Counted from the stretch's first letter, positions 26,479 through 38,086 are shown. The stretch is DNA of 64,000 nt from Eutreptiella sp. 'Long Island Sound 2002' (GCA_964036045.1 OZ038392.1:35291330-35355329), one strand, 5' to 3'. Notes: generated by a model from the sequence alone, not told the origin. A program made the numbers and translations.

Positions 26479-28600
26479 GGCGAGCACAAGTCCCTAGTTC
26501 CTACTGCATGCACTTTACTAAGTGTTTTGGGGCACGCAACGTTCAGCTTTGCTGTCTTGGCGGCTCTTGTGTTCGTGGTTTTCTGGGAGTGTCCTACGAT
26601 TTTTGACCTTGCCAAAACAGCGGCGTAAAATTTTTTGGGGGGTTTCTGAGGTCGGAAAAAATGATTTTTCCATTTATTTCTTCTGGCTGTGCGTCATTTT
26701 CTTGGTATTTTGTTTATCTCTGCTGCAATCGCGCGCGACGCAATGCTACGTCCCTGTCTTCCCTATGTCCCTGTCTTCCCGATCTACCAACAGCCTGCAA
26801 CCTCACACATTAATACAACACACTTGAAAAGCCTGAATCTCCTTGGCACTGTTCAAGAGCTGAGACCAAGTCTGGCCAAGGCAAGTTCATTTCGGGTCGC
26901 ACACTTGGCTACTGCACATCCTCCGGCCCTCCAAATCCCTGGCGGGGGACTGACGCAATTGCTTCACTGCAGCAAATGTGGTGGTAATGCGAAATGGAGA
27001 CACCAGGGGCAGTACAGATATGGCACAATGTGTCCTTTTAGTGTGATCATGGCCCTGAAACTATGAAAATGCGACACACATATTCATCTGTCACCCAAAG
27101 CTCAGGTCTCGGCGGCCAGGACTGCTAGAGCCCCAAACCCCATGATTTTCTTCCTCAGTGGGATACCCACAGTCAAATAGAGTGAACAGCATCCTGTTGA
27201 GGCAGGAGGTTACACTAGGCCACAGACATCGTTTCACAGACGAGGTACCTTGCAAAATAGAAACCTCACAGCAGTCAAACTGTGCACACAAACTTGCAAG
27301 AAAGGCACTGATAGCATTCTACAGAAGTTGATGCCACGCCGGCGCCCCAAAAGCCGTTTTCCGCTGATCGGTATGGGAAATAGGATACATGGGATATCTA
27401 CAATGGGAGGAGAATTCAAGAGGCGGGCTTCAAATGGACAGGGTAGCAGCACTGCCCAGTGAACCATGCTGCAGTGATCCGGAAACCCCAACAGGCCCAG
27501 TCTCTATCCCCACGTCATGGCATGGCTAGTTGAACTAGCTAATGGCAAAACCAGCCACTTGTACGTGTTGCTGCAGGACGTACAGTCAAGCCCAAACCTT
27601 GAGGCGTAGTGGCACCGGATCTAACAACAGGTTGCGTGGATGTTCAAAAATGTATGGGACTGTATACTTGGCTACTGTACACCCTCCGGCACTGTAAACT
27701 TTCACAGCCCTGGCAGGGGTCTGGGGCGGTGGTCTCACTGCAGTGCAAGAGGTGGTGAGGGGAAATGCACACTCAAGAAGATGCCCATATATGATCCAGC
27801 GCGTCCTTTCGCTGCTGTCAGAGACCTGAAAAAATGAATTTGAGGCGTATATTCATCTAACACCCACAGCTCCGGGCTGGACGGCCTCGAAGGTCGGAAC
27901 CGCAAATTCCAGGTCCACATTCATTGTGGGACATTCACCTGGTGCGTGTTGCTGTGCCATCCATCGATATTGTGCGGCAAAAACAAAACGTCCTTCCTCC
28001 ACACAGCAATGCCCACCCTCAAATGAAGTAACCAGAACACCGGCCAGGATATTGTCCAATGCTCACTTCACAGCACGTCGGACATCCCTTCTTATGTCAA
28101 CCTGCCAATCTGCCACACAGACGCCACATTGGCAATCAGTCCATGTGCACAAACCTGCAAGAAAAGAATTGCTAGCGCTTCACAGACGTTGGTGCCGTGC
28201 AGGCACTCCAGGAGCGAAACTCCTTGTGCAGAAATAGCTTTGGCGGCAAATCAAGAATGAAAAGAGGTCTCTCACAAATACTCTTCCACCACTGAATTGT
28301 GAGAGAAACCAGGACATGGTAAGATGCACCCTATGGGGCGCATCGTTCTGGCCTTTTGGACCCGCACGTTCAATTGCACTACAAGACAAGGTAGCCCCGG
28401 CCATTGAGGGAAGGTCGTGTATTGAAAAATATGACTCACTCAGAAACATAGCATTGACGAAAAGTAAGAGGGTTCACCAACTCTACCTGATCACTCAGCG
28501 AAGTGTCCCGGGGCGCCTTCTCTGGCGTCTCCACACCTTCATGCACGCACATATGAATGCAAGCATTCACACCCACACAAAGGCTCCAGGGTACTTCTCG
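26479..28600. other. No gene recognised; diverged duplicate blocks
   Basis: Short frames only. Blocks starting CTTGGCTACTG near 26904 and 27668 share interrupted similarity over about 230 bp (CTCCGGC..., CCTGGC.GGG, CACTGCAG, then TATTCATCT..CACCC and CTC.GG.C), suggesting an old duplication with about 765-bp spacing. Confidence 0.5.
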
Positions 28601-28601
28601 G

Positions 28602-28713
28602 AATTAAGGTTCCGAGCTATCTGTCATCAAAGGATGTGTTCACCTGCACAATGACCCCAGAAAGAAAAATAACAAATCTGCGGCACGGTGCATAAATTTG
28701 CACTCTCAAATGC
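28602..28713. repeat. ~112-bp direct repeat (copy 1)
   Basis: AATTAAGGTTCCGAGCT to AAATGCAAGCAG is repeated at 28950-29062 with about five differences. The copies are separated by roughly 235 bp that begin with a short TAGG run. Confidence 0.85.
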
Positions 28714-28949
28714 AAGCAGGTAGGTAGGTAGGTATCTTCGGGAGCTCGGGATGCCTCCTTTGACGGTGCAGGAAGAAGGTCTTACCAAGGGGACGTCCTG
28801 TCCCTCCCACTGCCCTATGTTAGGTGCCTCTTGAGCCGCTCCCGCATGTGCTTGGGAAGGCATTGTCGCGGCCACCCGGTCCATGTGTCCCAGGTGGGAG
28901 GGTGTCCCCACATGTGTCCATGAGTAGGGCCACATGCCCCCTCCTCCGA

Positions 28950-29062
28950 ATTAAAGTTCCGAGCTTTCTGTCATCAAAGGATGTGTTCACCTGCACAATG
29001 ACCCCACAAAGAAAAATAACAAATCTGCGGCACGGTGCCTAAATTTGCACTCTCAAATGCAA
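28950..29062. repeat. ~112-bp direct repeat (copy 2)
   Basis: Partner of 28602-28713, in the same orientation; no coding content. Confidence 0.85.
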
Positions 29063-30524
29063 GCAGTATATGCATGCATTCACGTAAGCATCCCGTGCGC
29101 CAGACAGCTTCCTCGACGGACACATGGAACATACACGTAGCGGTCTAATTCAGCAATGACCCAATTAATTTTTCTTCATCGGATAGGTGAGTTGCCACTC
29201 ATGAAAGTGGCAAATTGCAGTCTCCTGGGACGGGAAGAGATTCTAATGCATGTACTTAAGGACTCACACCCGAAATCACGCCGTCATTGCACCTAATCAT
29301 GCTCACACATACTCTCTCCTGCATTAGTGAACGCACCGCGTGATTCGCTCACCCTTCTCTTACCATCTTTCATGATGCTTTGATTCGTATGTTCAAAGAA
29401 CAACACATTGTACATTTGGTGGTGCATGAATGCATAACCAAGTGGGAGTGCACGTTTCTGAATTTTCGTGCATGTCTTCATATTGGGGCGCATGTTTGTG
29501 TTTGTTCATGCGAATTGGTGACTGCTTCTACATGATACCCGCTCTTGTTCCTCCATCAGCTCCACGTTCATGCATCGTTTTGGTCTTGCTCAATCATTTA
29601 AGTTTCTATGTGCACTCCTTCGTAGGTGCATGTCTTTGAATGCTTGCCCTTGTTTAACTGTGCTATCGTGCTAGTGCACGTGTGCATGCATTTGTGCATG
29701 TTTTTGAATGCTTCCGCAAATTTTTGTATGTGATTGCGCACTTGCCAGTATTTTTGTGCGCTTTCGCTCGTGCATGCATGGTCTTGTTAGATATGTATGT
29801 TGTGTAAACTGTAGTGGGAAGAAGGGACCTTACCAAAGTGGCAAGGTCAGGGGCCTGTTTTTGATCGGAAGTGCTCCCATGTCGCGGCATGTCTTGGAGC
29901 TATTCCTAAGTTTCTAGTGAGAGTGGTTTGGGAATTTGACTCCTCCTATAAAGGGTTGTTTGTCTTTGATTTGAAGAAGATTTCTCTTGGACCACCAAGT
30001 CACCTGCGAAAGCCCATGTGCTTCGGACAGGTGGATGCATGCATACGAGAGTCTGGGCAGAATGCAGCGTACAGCTTTGAGACGTTGACTACTAAAGCAT
30101 AGCTGCTTGACTCCTTGTAGTCTTTGTTTTCGACCCGGTCTTGTGTCTCTTCACAAAGCGGCATGACCATTGCACCCAAACGCCCTCCGAACACACTTGG
30201 CAATTAGATATCCTAAGTTCATGGCAACGAGAGTGAAAACAAACTGGACATGCTCCATAAATTGGCAACAATCTCCTAACCGCTTAGCGGGAATTTTCCA
30301 TCATGGTTTTGCCCACCTTGAAAATTGGGAACCTGCTTATGCTCCACGCCTACAAGACGGCAAATAGAACACATGAGGAAGGAGGAGACTACACAATTAC
30401 AATTGATTGTCACAACCGAACTGCAATGCCCCTGAAATTTATCAATGCTCTAACAAAGGCACCCAAAGTGACTCAGGCGGATTGACTTGACAAACAAACA
30501 AGGGAGGAATTCAACCTAAAAGAG
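29063..30524. other. No gene recognised
   Basis: AT-richer than its surroundings, with scattered GTGCATG/TTTGAATGCTT motifs near 29630-29715. Frames are short on both strands and no splice-supported exon stands out. Confidence 0.5.
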
Positions 30525-31000
30525 AAAGCTGGCCGTCCGCCACTGTAGCGTGGGGTGCCGGCATCTCTAACTTCAGGAGCGAGTCCTCTTGCTCATCACA
30601 TTGCATTTGTATCCCGCCGAAGAGGAGGAGGTGGCCATCCACCACTAGTGCGTGGGGTCACGGCGTCTCTACTATCAAGAACGAGTCCTCTCGTTTTTCG
30701 CATTGCATTTATATCCCCCCGAAGAAGAGGCGGTTGCCGTCCGCCAAGCATGGGGTGCCGGCATCTGGGTAACGATGAACATGTCGTTTTAGGTATCATA
30801 CTCGGGTCACATTGCATTTGTACCCGGCCCAAGAGGAGGCGGTAGCCGTCCGCCAAGCGTCGGGTGTCGGCTAATTGGTCATGGCGCACATTGTTGTGCT
30901 TGTCGTTGTGCTTGCCATGATTGCCTCACCTTGCATTTGTATCCCGCCCAACAGAAGGCGGTGGCCGTCCACACTTGAACGTGTGGTGCGGGCATCTCTG
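30525..31000. repeat. Degenerate ~110-bp tandem repeat, 5 units
   Basis: GCCGTCC or a variant recurs at 30532, 30633, 30736, 30845 and 30964, each followed some 60-90 bp later by TTGCATTTGTAYCC and an AGAGGAGGCGG-like block. Units diverge strongly, so this is an old minisatellite. Confidence 0.8.
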
Positions 31001-31806
31001 TCGCAATGAGCATGTCTACCACGGTGTTGAGCTCGCCCGAGTTGTACTCATCCGAGAGAACAACATCAACGCCGGACTTCAACTTCAAGCCGCATGACAT
31101 GTTGTTCATGATGGAGATCACATGCAAGGGGAGTGGAAAATATCCCAGTTGGCTAGCTTACTGGAGTGTTGAGTCATAGACCATATTTGTGGTCACGACA
31201 TTTTGTCGATTTCATTGTGTAAAAATTATTCGCCCGACCTAAAGTGCTTCATACAAAGTTCAAAGAGGTAAACCAATAAAAAACGCGAGGAAAGGTAAGA
31301 TCTCGTGGCCCTACCAAGCCTCTGCTACCAGGAAAAAAAAAGTGCTAAAGAGTGATTCTTGCATCTCTTTGGATACATCCCTTGTATGTTTGGGCATCAA
31401 ACTCCTTATTGAAAATAATGGGCTCATATCTACTTGACTTCTATACTACGTTCCAAAGGAACAAAAGTGAAAGATTCATAAAAAGATTTCGTTAAAAACA
31501 TCCACTCAAACATCCCTATGCAAGCATAGCACAAAAAAGGAAAAAGGGGAGACAACACAATGTTGGCGACCTTCAAGTTCATATACCCCATTGACAATCT
31601 CGATGAGCAAACTTTATAATAATCAAATACTCGATCCGTACTCGATCCATAAACACATAATCAGTACTTCAACCATCATTCAACCGATATCCAATCTCCA
31701 ATCCCCGAGCATGCAACATGGGTCTTCAAACCCACACATCCTGGATCCCCCGACCCATAGGCTACAAAAGGAAAAGCGTGCATGTAATATACATCAATAC
31801 AACATG
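31001..31806. other. No gene recognised
   Basis: A-rich non-coding sequence with small poly-A runs. Nothing on either strand resembles a domain or a structured RNA. Confidence 0.5.
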
Positions 31807-31825
31807 ATGACAAGGAAAGACAACA
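31807..31825. repeat. 19-bp target-site duplication (left)
   Basis: ATGACAAGGAAAGACAACA is repeated exactly at 33496-33514. The pair flanks a 1,670-bp minus-strand coding remnant, as expected after target-primed reverse transcription. Confidence 0.9.
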
Positions 31826-33495
31826 GGAAGGAAATCAAGCAATAGTCCATGCGGCTTCTACCCATTCCAGCCCCCAGACTCACCCAAGGGGCAAGTCGCG
31901 CGGGTTTCTGGAGAGCTGCCGCCCTGTATGACAAGAGGCTCCCCCATCCGTCCTTTAGGTTGCCTCACGTGAGGCCCGTCCATGCTTCATGAGCCCCTCC
32001 GCGCTGTTGGAAGACAGAGCACCTTCCTGCATGCTGTACAGCATGGTGGAGTGTCGTGCATGGGGGTCACGAACCCATCCCTGGCCCTGTCAGGCCATGC
32101 CAGGCAATTCCGTGCAGAGACGCTGTGCTCCGCGAAGAGAGGGAAAGGTAAAGGGGTTAGGGGGCCACTCCCCCATGGAGGGCGGGGTAGAGTACTGGAC
32201 TTCATACTGACCCATGTCCTCATCGCACTCACGATGAGTGCTGCCCGCTCGCAAGGCAGACATCACGCTCTCAAAAAGTGGCGCCAGCAGGGCTGGGGGC
32301 AGATCGGGGGGGGTAGAACACCGGACGGCATACTGTTGCACGTCCTCATCAGACGCACTCTGAGTGCTGTCCCTTGGCGGGGTAGCCATTGCGCTCTCAA
32401 ATAGGGGCGCCAGCAGGACAGGGGGCAGGTGAGGTGAATCCTGCTGTCGGTTAGACCCCCCCCCTGGTGTGCATGCCGGCGACCAATGCTCCGGGGTCAC
32501 GTGCCGCACGGAGTGCCAACTGGAAGTCACCGCCGGCGACCATGCCGGAGATGGCGAGAATTGCCCTGGCCTGCTCAGCACCCGCGGAGACGGGGTGCTA
32601 GTTACGTTGAACCCCATCGGAGGGCCGGTGGGCAGGACGGCGGTGCGTGAAGTCCGCTCGTTGGGCCGTGGTTCCCTTCGGGGCTGTAGGGGTTGTGGCC
32701 TTGCTGGGGGCATCTGGATCTGCTGCAGCATCCTTGCTCTCCCCGGGGGGATGTCGCCTCCCTTTTCGTGTGGAGGCTGCTCCGAGCTGCGAGTTGGTAG
32801 TGGGGTGCGCTGCCCCTCTGGGGTGCTTACCACCACTATGCGTGACGCACGCTCAGGAGTGATAGCTCCTGTGAGCTGTAGGTATGAGAGCGCATGCCTG
32901 GACATGGGGAGGGGGGCTCCGGCTGGGCTCCCGTGACGGTCTGCGGCCTCCAGGGCCGTGTGTGACCGCACATCCCCTTGCTGTAGCTGGGGTCGCTTGC
33001 GCCGTGGGCTCCCCGGCCGTTCTGTGACCTACTGCCGCCTTTTGACCCCTCGGACCCGTGCAGGTGGTGCCCTACGCCGTGACTTCCTCAGCACCGGGTT
33101 CCCTGACCGGTGAACGGATCGGGCACTGGGAGCGCGTGTGCGGGGCACTGCGTGTGGCGGTGAGGACCGCGCTGGGCCGCTTCTGAGCCCCGCCGTCGCT
33201 CGTCGGTAGCTTCCCCCGGTGTTGATGGGCTCCGATTCCCACGAGGACGACGAGGAGAGCACCTCCGGGGTAGAGGGCCCTTCCTCCGAGGTCGATTCCA
33301 TCTGCAGCGGGGGCGACGGTGACGGCGGAGCCCATCCTAGAGGTGCATCCGGGGGAGTTAGCGCATCTACGCGCTGAGACAAATCGCTGGGCGCTGCCGC
33401 TCGCCCCGCCGGCAGTGCGGCTTGTGGACTCGAGCCCACTGCAGCTACCTCAAGTGGAGGCGGGACCGCCTGCTTGGCAGGTCGGAGCAACCGGT
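31826..33495 (-). mobile_element. 5'-truncated retroposed LINE tail, another family
   Basis: Bounded by the 19-bp duplications. Minus-strand open sequence begins at the very edge (33495), so the 5' part is missing. The protein is Pro/Ser/Arg-rich like the C-terminal tails of the other LINEs here. About 260 bp of apparent 3' UTR precede the 3' boundary, with no poly-A. No RT or RNase H remains, so assignment to a LINE rests on the truncation, the duplications and the tail-like composition. A retroposed host mRNA is the alternative. Confidence 0.65.
32090..33495 (-). pseudogene. Pro/Ser-rich C-terminal coding remnant
   Basis: A single minus-strand frame from the truncation point to 32090, broken once by TAG at 33029-33031 (after RRQ). 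The N-terminal part is Pro/Ala/Ser-rich with basic KSRRRAPP and GVKRRQ patches. Near the end a unit with LLAPLFES, a DED acidic patch, QY and STPP occurs twice in tandem (about 43 residues apart). No enzymatic domain. It may be a disordered tail of an ORF2-type polyprotein. Confidence 0.55.
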
Positions 33496-33514
33496 ATGAC
33501 AAGGAAAGACAACA
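33496..33514. repeat. 19-bp target-site duplication (right)
   Basis: Exact copy of 31807-31825 at the 5' edge of the minus-strand insertion; open sequence beyond it belongs to the flank. Confidence 0.9.
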
Positions 33515-34064
33515 CAATGCACAAGCATGGCGAAGCCATGCGCCGTGATTTCTATTCACAGTATCACAAAAAACAGCATCATTTGTCGGTCACTACCGTA
33601 CAGCATAAAACAAGGCGATATCTGCAATTATCTCAAAGAGCGCCATTTTTGAATACCTCTCTCCTGCGTGAAATGACGCACTGTCATGTGCCCGCGTGAA
33701 TCTGAAATGGTATCGCCGTTACCTATCAGTCTGTCCGCCTGTCGTAGGTACATTGAAAGACACAATGAAGCTGGGCATCCTTAATGCAAATGTAAATTTT
33801 CTTACTCGGGAATAACATTGTTACCCATGGCTGAAAATCACATCAGAAAAAACAGCGTTGGGTTGCAATGCGGCGTATAATGATGTTGTTAACACAATGC
33901 ACTGTCACAAACATGACTGAGCCCCTCTTTCCATGTACAAACGCTCCACAAAACACCCATTCCTCCATTCTGGACCGCAAAAGCAGCAGTCCCGAAATTT
34001 TTTCAAAAATGACGGTTCAACGCCCACCCTGTGCTTAGACAAGGCCATGCATGCACAGGGGGCC
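33515..34064. other. No gene recognised
   Basis: Non-coding. Short frames only, with no repeat or structure that I can support. Confidence 0.5.
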
Positions 34065-34256
34065 ATGAGGCAACGGATACTGGGCTCGCATACGCCCCCG
34101 TGTCACAGGCGCCTGGTCATAACCATATTGTTCAGTGTGCATGCGAGGGGGGGCCATGAGGCAACGAAAACTGGGTTCGCATACGCCCCCGTGTCACAGG
34201 CGCATGGTCATAACCACATTGTTCAGTGTCTTGCTTGCTGCACTGCGGCGTAGACC
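34065..34256. repeat. Dispersed ~100-bp repeat, copies 2 and 3 in tandem
   Basis: Copy 2 (34065-34138) is cut short after GTTCAGTGTG. Copy 3 (34158-34256) is full length and near-identical to 18283-18382, including the ending GCGTAGACCA. The three copies begin GAGGCAACGRAWACTGGG. Confidence 0.85.
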
Positions 34257-34283
34257 AGGTCTGTACCACACCAGGTGGTTGCT

Positions 34284-34330
34284 GACTGCGCATGCGCATG
34301 CATGTGCATGCGCACGGGGGGGGGGGGGTA
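34284..34330. repeat. Alternating purine-pyrimidine tract plus G-run
   Basis: TGCGCATGCGCATGCATGTG and the following bases alternate purine and pyrimidine for about 30 nt, with nested self-complementary GCATGC blocks, then 13 G. The tract could adopt Z-DNA or a cruciform. Confidence 0.7.
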
Positions 34331-34720
34331 TGATACTCATGAAGCAGGGCTGCAGCACGTTCCACCCCTCTGACTTTCTGGATGTTCGCCAACACATGTT
34401 GCGCTTTTTGCTCCTCCCACGGTTGGGAAAAGCAAGGCTTGTGGTTTCCGCCTTCATGAAGAAACCACAGCTTCAAGGTAAGGAAAGAAGGGGGCATGCT
34501 CTGCTATGAGGTTGCAACCTCTCCAGCAAACAGCGACAATCGCCCCAGCAAATCAGAGCAGCTGCGGGCCATCAAAGTCAAGAGTGGTTTCGCAAATCAG
34601 AACTCGTCATTTTGATGTATGATGTCACACATGGGCATAAGGAAGGACGCAACGATGGGGCCTACTCTGACAACAAGCTACACGACCCGAAGCTCGACAA
34701 ATCGTTGTCGCTAGACGACC
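34331..34720. other. No gene recognised
   Basis: Non-coding as far as can be seen; precedes the stop codon of the minus-strand exon-like segment. Confidence 0.4.
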
Positions 34721-34888
34721 TCACGGGGTCTTCTGATCGCCTGCTGCCCCTTTTTTTCCAATGCTTTTGTTATTTGTGTTGCTTTCGTTCTTCTCCTTCC
34801 TCTCCTTGTATTTGTCTTTGAAAACCAGTGGTGCATCCGCGTCGCACTTGCAAACAGTCCTCCACATCCTCGGCGCCAGGGGGGGTAC
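34721..34888 (-). pseudogene. Exon-like segment beyond TIR element (possible host gene 3' end)
   Basis: From the element boundary to TGA 34721 the minus strand reads WRTVCKCDADAPLVFKDKYK and on through a Lys/Glu/Asn-rich stretch to a stop. Composition differs from the TE frames around it. It may continue the coding sequence that ends at 36812 on the other side of the inserted element. The protein is not recognised. Confidence 0.35.
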
Positions 34889-36811
34889 ACCCTAGTTGCC
34901 CAAATTACAGTCAATATGTTAATTTTTAATTTTTGATATATGAAGGCGTTAATATATTAACCTCGCAAATATTAAGAGGTTAAAGTCGATTTTTTGCGGT
35001 TGGGCATTTCATACCCATTTTTCCATGCACATATGCGGACCTATAAGGGGTGTTACGTGGTATATTGTTGCACAACGGTACAGTAGAGAGGTTCCAATGT
35101 TGTGTTGGTGGGTGTCTTGGACGCCCCCGCTCCGGTTGCCCCCACCCCCCCCCCTCCACACCACCATGTTTCCTTGTTTAGCCCTTGTTATGCCTTTCTC
35201 TCGGGACACCCTCAACCAGCTTAACATGACGCTCGTGCGTTTGAGCGGGGCCAAGAGTTTGCGGGACCCTTTGGTCTCCCAACTCCTTGGTGAGCGGGTG
35301 GTTAAGAGTTAATATGAAAGACGAAAAATTAAAAATGTCGCCGAAAAAATTAATTTCCTTTTTTTTCCTTTTTTTTTTGCAGGTGATTGACGTTATGGTC
35401 AACGCGACGAATTCCAGGCTCATCGGGGTGGCTGGCGAGACGCTGAGGGCTCCCTGGAAGTACCCTTGGGGGCCCTCCATCGCATCGTAGCCCGGGATCC
35501 ACCCCTGGGGCTTGCTCTCTTGCGCGGTCTCCACGGCTGGGAGACTTCACGCGTGGTGACCGGCGTATGGGTGGCGCCGCGCCACTTCTGGACCGGGGAG
35601 TGGGCTCGGATGCAGGAGGTGGGGTACGCAGGGGGGGGAGGATGAGGAGATGTGGGGGAGCATGGGTGGGGGCGGGGTGAGCGAGGGGGAGGAGGGGGGG
35701 GGGGGAAGGTGTCCACCACCACCGCCCCAAACCCCCCCCAAGCGAAGCCCATCCCCCCCCCAAAACCCGCCCCCAACAAACGAAAGTTTTCTTTCGAGTC
35801 GTCCGACGAAAGCGACGATGGGGCGATCCCCCGGCTTAAAAGGCCCAACCCCCCCCCCCCCCCCCCCCTCCCCACCACCACCACCGCACGGCCTACGGAG
35901 GTCGTTCCCGCCCCCGAACCCACCAATCTCCCCAAGACCGCCACCACAACCCCTCCCCCCCCCCACCAAGACCAACACCCCCAAGGGTGCCGAGAAGAAG
36001 GACGACCGTCCCGGGGATCCGATCATCGGGACGGTCGTCCAGGAACTCTACCCCAAAGGGGTAGAGAGGGGCACCGTCCGTGCTATCCACGGGCGGAAAA
36101 ACGGTGCCGTTTGGGTGGAATACCTGGGCGGCACCACCCTCTATGAGGTGAGCCGCTCCCTCCTCTTCCCCACCCCCGAGGAGGCCGAGCGGCACCGGGA
36201 AGAGGCCCAAGCGGCGGGCCGAAAGAATGCCAAACCCCCCACCCCCGCAAACGAAGCGTCTAACCCCCCGAACGCAAACCCTACCACCGAACCCACTAAC
36301 TCAACCACCCCACTAACCCTACTAAACCCCCATCCGGATCTGCAAAGATGTGGGACCCCACTACGGGATCCCACGAGGTATGAGGGCCCGGATAGGGACC
36401 CAAGGGGCCACAATGGCCATGGACAAGAAACATAAACACACACATGATGCATTACATGCTGCGTTGTGCCATTGTTAGGAGAGTTAATATTTGGGGAAAT
36501 GAGCTAATATTTGTGAGATTAATATTAATGCCGGCGACCCTTCAATTTTGAACTTTTCAAATCTTAATGGAAAAAGGAAAAACAAAAATTAAAGCCGAGA
36601 GCCATTTTAACAGTTTCAAACAACCACATGGGTAGGACCCCCCCACCAACCCCCGGGGGGAACGACACCCAAGCCCATAAGGCAACCCATGGGGGTCAGA
36701 ATTTTCACGGCAATCCCCCTGACCCCCCCTAAAAAAAGTGAAACTTGAGATTAACGTGTTAATTTTTGGCCAGATATTAAATATATTGACTTCAATTTGG
36801 GCCACTAGGGT
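34889..36811 (+). mobile_element. 1.9-kb inverted-repeat element with internal gene
   Basis: Terminal inverted repeats of about 35 bp: left starts ACCCTAGTTGCCCAAATTAC, and right, read on the minus strand, starts ACCCTAGTGGCCCAAATTGA; both go on to GTCAATAT and TTAAT. Both ends then hold AT-rich sequence with GTTAAT/ATTAAC motifs, including a perfect GTTAATATATTAAC at 34948-34961. No clear target duplication is visible. The interior is GC-rich and encodes a spliced-looking reading frame on the plus strand, not a recognised transposase. It appears inserted into minus-strand coding sequence. Confidence 0.7.
35191..36435 (+). pseudogene. Gene inside inverted-repeat element; Tudor/SH3-like motif
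   Basis: Exon 1 (MPFSRDTLNQLN..., ending at 35289) joins in phase to 35383 across a 93-bp intron with GTGAGC at its start and a strong T-tract plus TTTTGCAG at its end. Exon 2 then stays in one frame (EFQAHRGGW, LHGWETSRVVTGVWVAPRHFW) but has TGA at 35388 and 35642. A Pro-rich linker with KRKFSFESSDESDDG follows, then a 17-C run after which coding sense moves to another frame. There, IIGTVVQELYPKG to WVEYLGGTTLYEV (about 36020-36150) has the Gly/aromatic pattern of a small Tudor/SH3-like barrel, followed by a Glu/Ala helix and a Pro/Asn tail ending at 36435. Function unknown; the breaks may be decay or homopolymer errors. Confidence 0.45.
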
Positions 36812-36925
36812 AGGATCTGCGTCGCCTAGGCCTCGTAATTCCTTCTCAACAGATTTCATGAATCCCTCGGTCCAAATGGGGGAGTCAGCCCTCTTCCGAA
36901 CAATTTTGAATGCCTTGGTTGACAG
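36812..36925 (-). pseudogene. Exon-like segment cut by the inverted-repeat element
   Basis: Begins after a consensus-like acceptor (CACCTCAG, 36926-36933 on the minus strand) and reads AFKIVRKRADSPIWTEGF, then MKSVEKELRGLGDADPT up to the element. Balanced composition and the splice signal suggest a genuine exon. No family recognised. The frame runs a short way into the element by chance. Confidence 0.4.
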
Positions 36926-36973
36926 CTGAGGTGTTGGTTGCGAGTGGTGTCACGTGCCCGACTGTCCCCGCTT

Positions 36974-37337
36974 TCAGGCTGCTGTAGCGTTTCCCTTGGG
37001 GGGCCTGTGTTGATTGCTTCTCGGGCAGCTCGTATAGCCGCTGTCGGTGATTGCGGGGTCCATTTTCGTGTCTGGAGACCCCAGGTACATCTTCATGGTG
37101 AAATTGAGCGGCACTCTCACATACACCTCGCTTAGGGCCAGCAGTTTGGTCGCCCGGGCGAAGTCGACGGATCCTGCAATCTCCATGGCCAGCTTGATGA
37201 TCCCCGGCACCCATTTCGCCCATTGCACAAACTCCTTCACAGCCAACCGCGTCAGTGCCCTGCCCAAGCGTTCATTGAACAACGAGAATGAAGCCGTCGC
37301 AAAAGTGACAGCCTCGTCTAGTGCTAACGGGACATGT
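36974..37337 (-). pseudogene. Exon-like segment, unknown product
   Basis: The minus strand is open for about 120 codons, reading LFNERLGRALTRLAVKEF, then VQWAKWVPGIIKLAMEIAG and VRVPLNFTMKMYLGSPDTK, to a TGA at 36974. The sequence is amphipathic with normal composition, unlike the repeats around it. Upstream there is a TTAG that could be an acceptor near 37328. How it joins to 36812-36925 is unclear. Could be a host gene or an unrecognised element. Confidence 0.4.
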
Positions 37338-38086
37338 CATGGCGGAGTGTTATGATGGCAACACAGAGCCCGCGAAAACCAAAAAAGACTGGAGGAGGTC
37401 ACAGTCTAGTTAGGCTGCACAGGTCACTTGCATGGGGCAAAGCGCGCTCACGCAAACCCGGTGTGGCACACAAACCTCCCAATGCCAAACCGTAGTTTAC
37501 GCCATGCAAACACATGTTAGTTCAAAATGAACAAAACCTACTCATAACGGTGTGCAACGAGGTGCCGAAGCAGCCCCAAAACCACATTACCGTGAAAATG
37601 AGTACCTTTAGTATCCTTTGTGCCGGAAAGCCTCGCCTTTGTTTCGGATATTGAGAATACACATGCGGAGGATACCGCCCATAGTGGTTTTCCCCCAAAA
37701 CATGCAGCAAAACCATTCAACTCAATGTAATGGAGAATTCCTTAGGGCGTAGTATCCAGAATTCACCCAAATGGTGACACTGCGTTCACAAAATAGGATG
37801 GGCGGGTGGGCGAGCTTCAGGGACACCCAAAATCAAAGAAATAATCTGAAATACAAATTGCAGCTAAAACTACATGATTTAGGGCCAAAACCACCATTGA
37901 CGGAGCAGCGGATGTTTCCAGCGGATAAAAAAAAAACGGGGTCTTTTCTTCGGGTTCCCATACTCAGAGGGACCATCAAAGAGGGACTGTGAACGGGGGA
38001 TCAATGGTCGGTGCTGATCGACTGAATGTCCCCGCCATAGACACTTTCAGCCATTAGTCCAGAGGTTCACTCTCGAATGCCCGTGT
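37338..38086. other. No gene recognised
   Basis: Non-coding; no domain or clear repeat. It ends where LINE-gamma 3'-terminal similarity starts. Confidence 0.45.
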
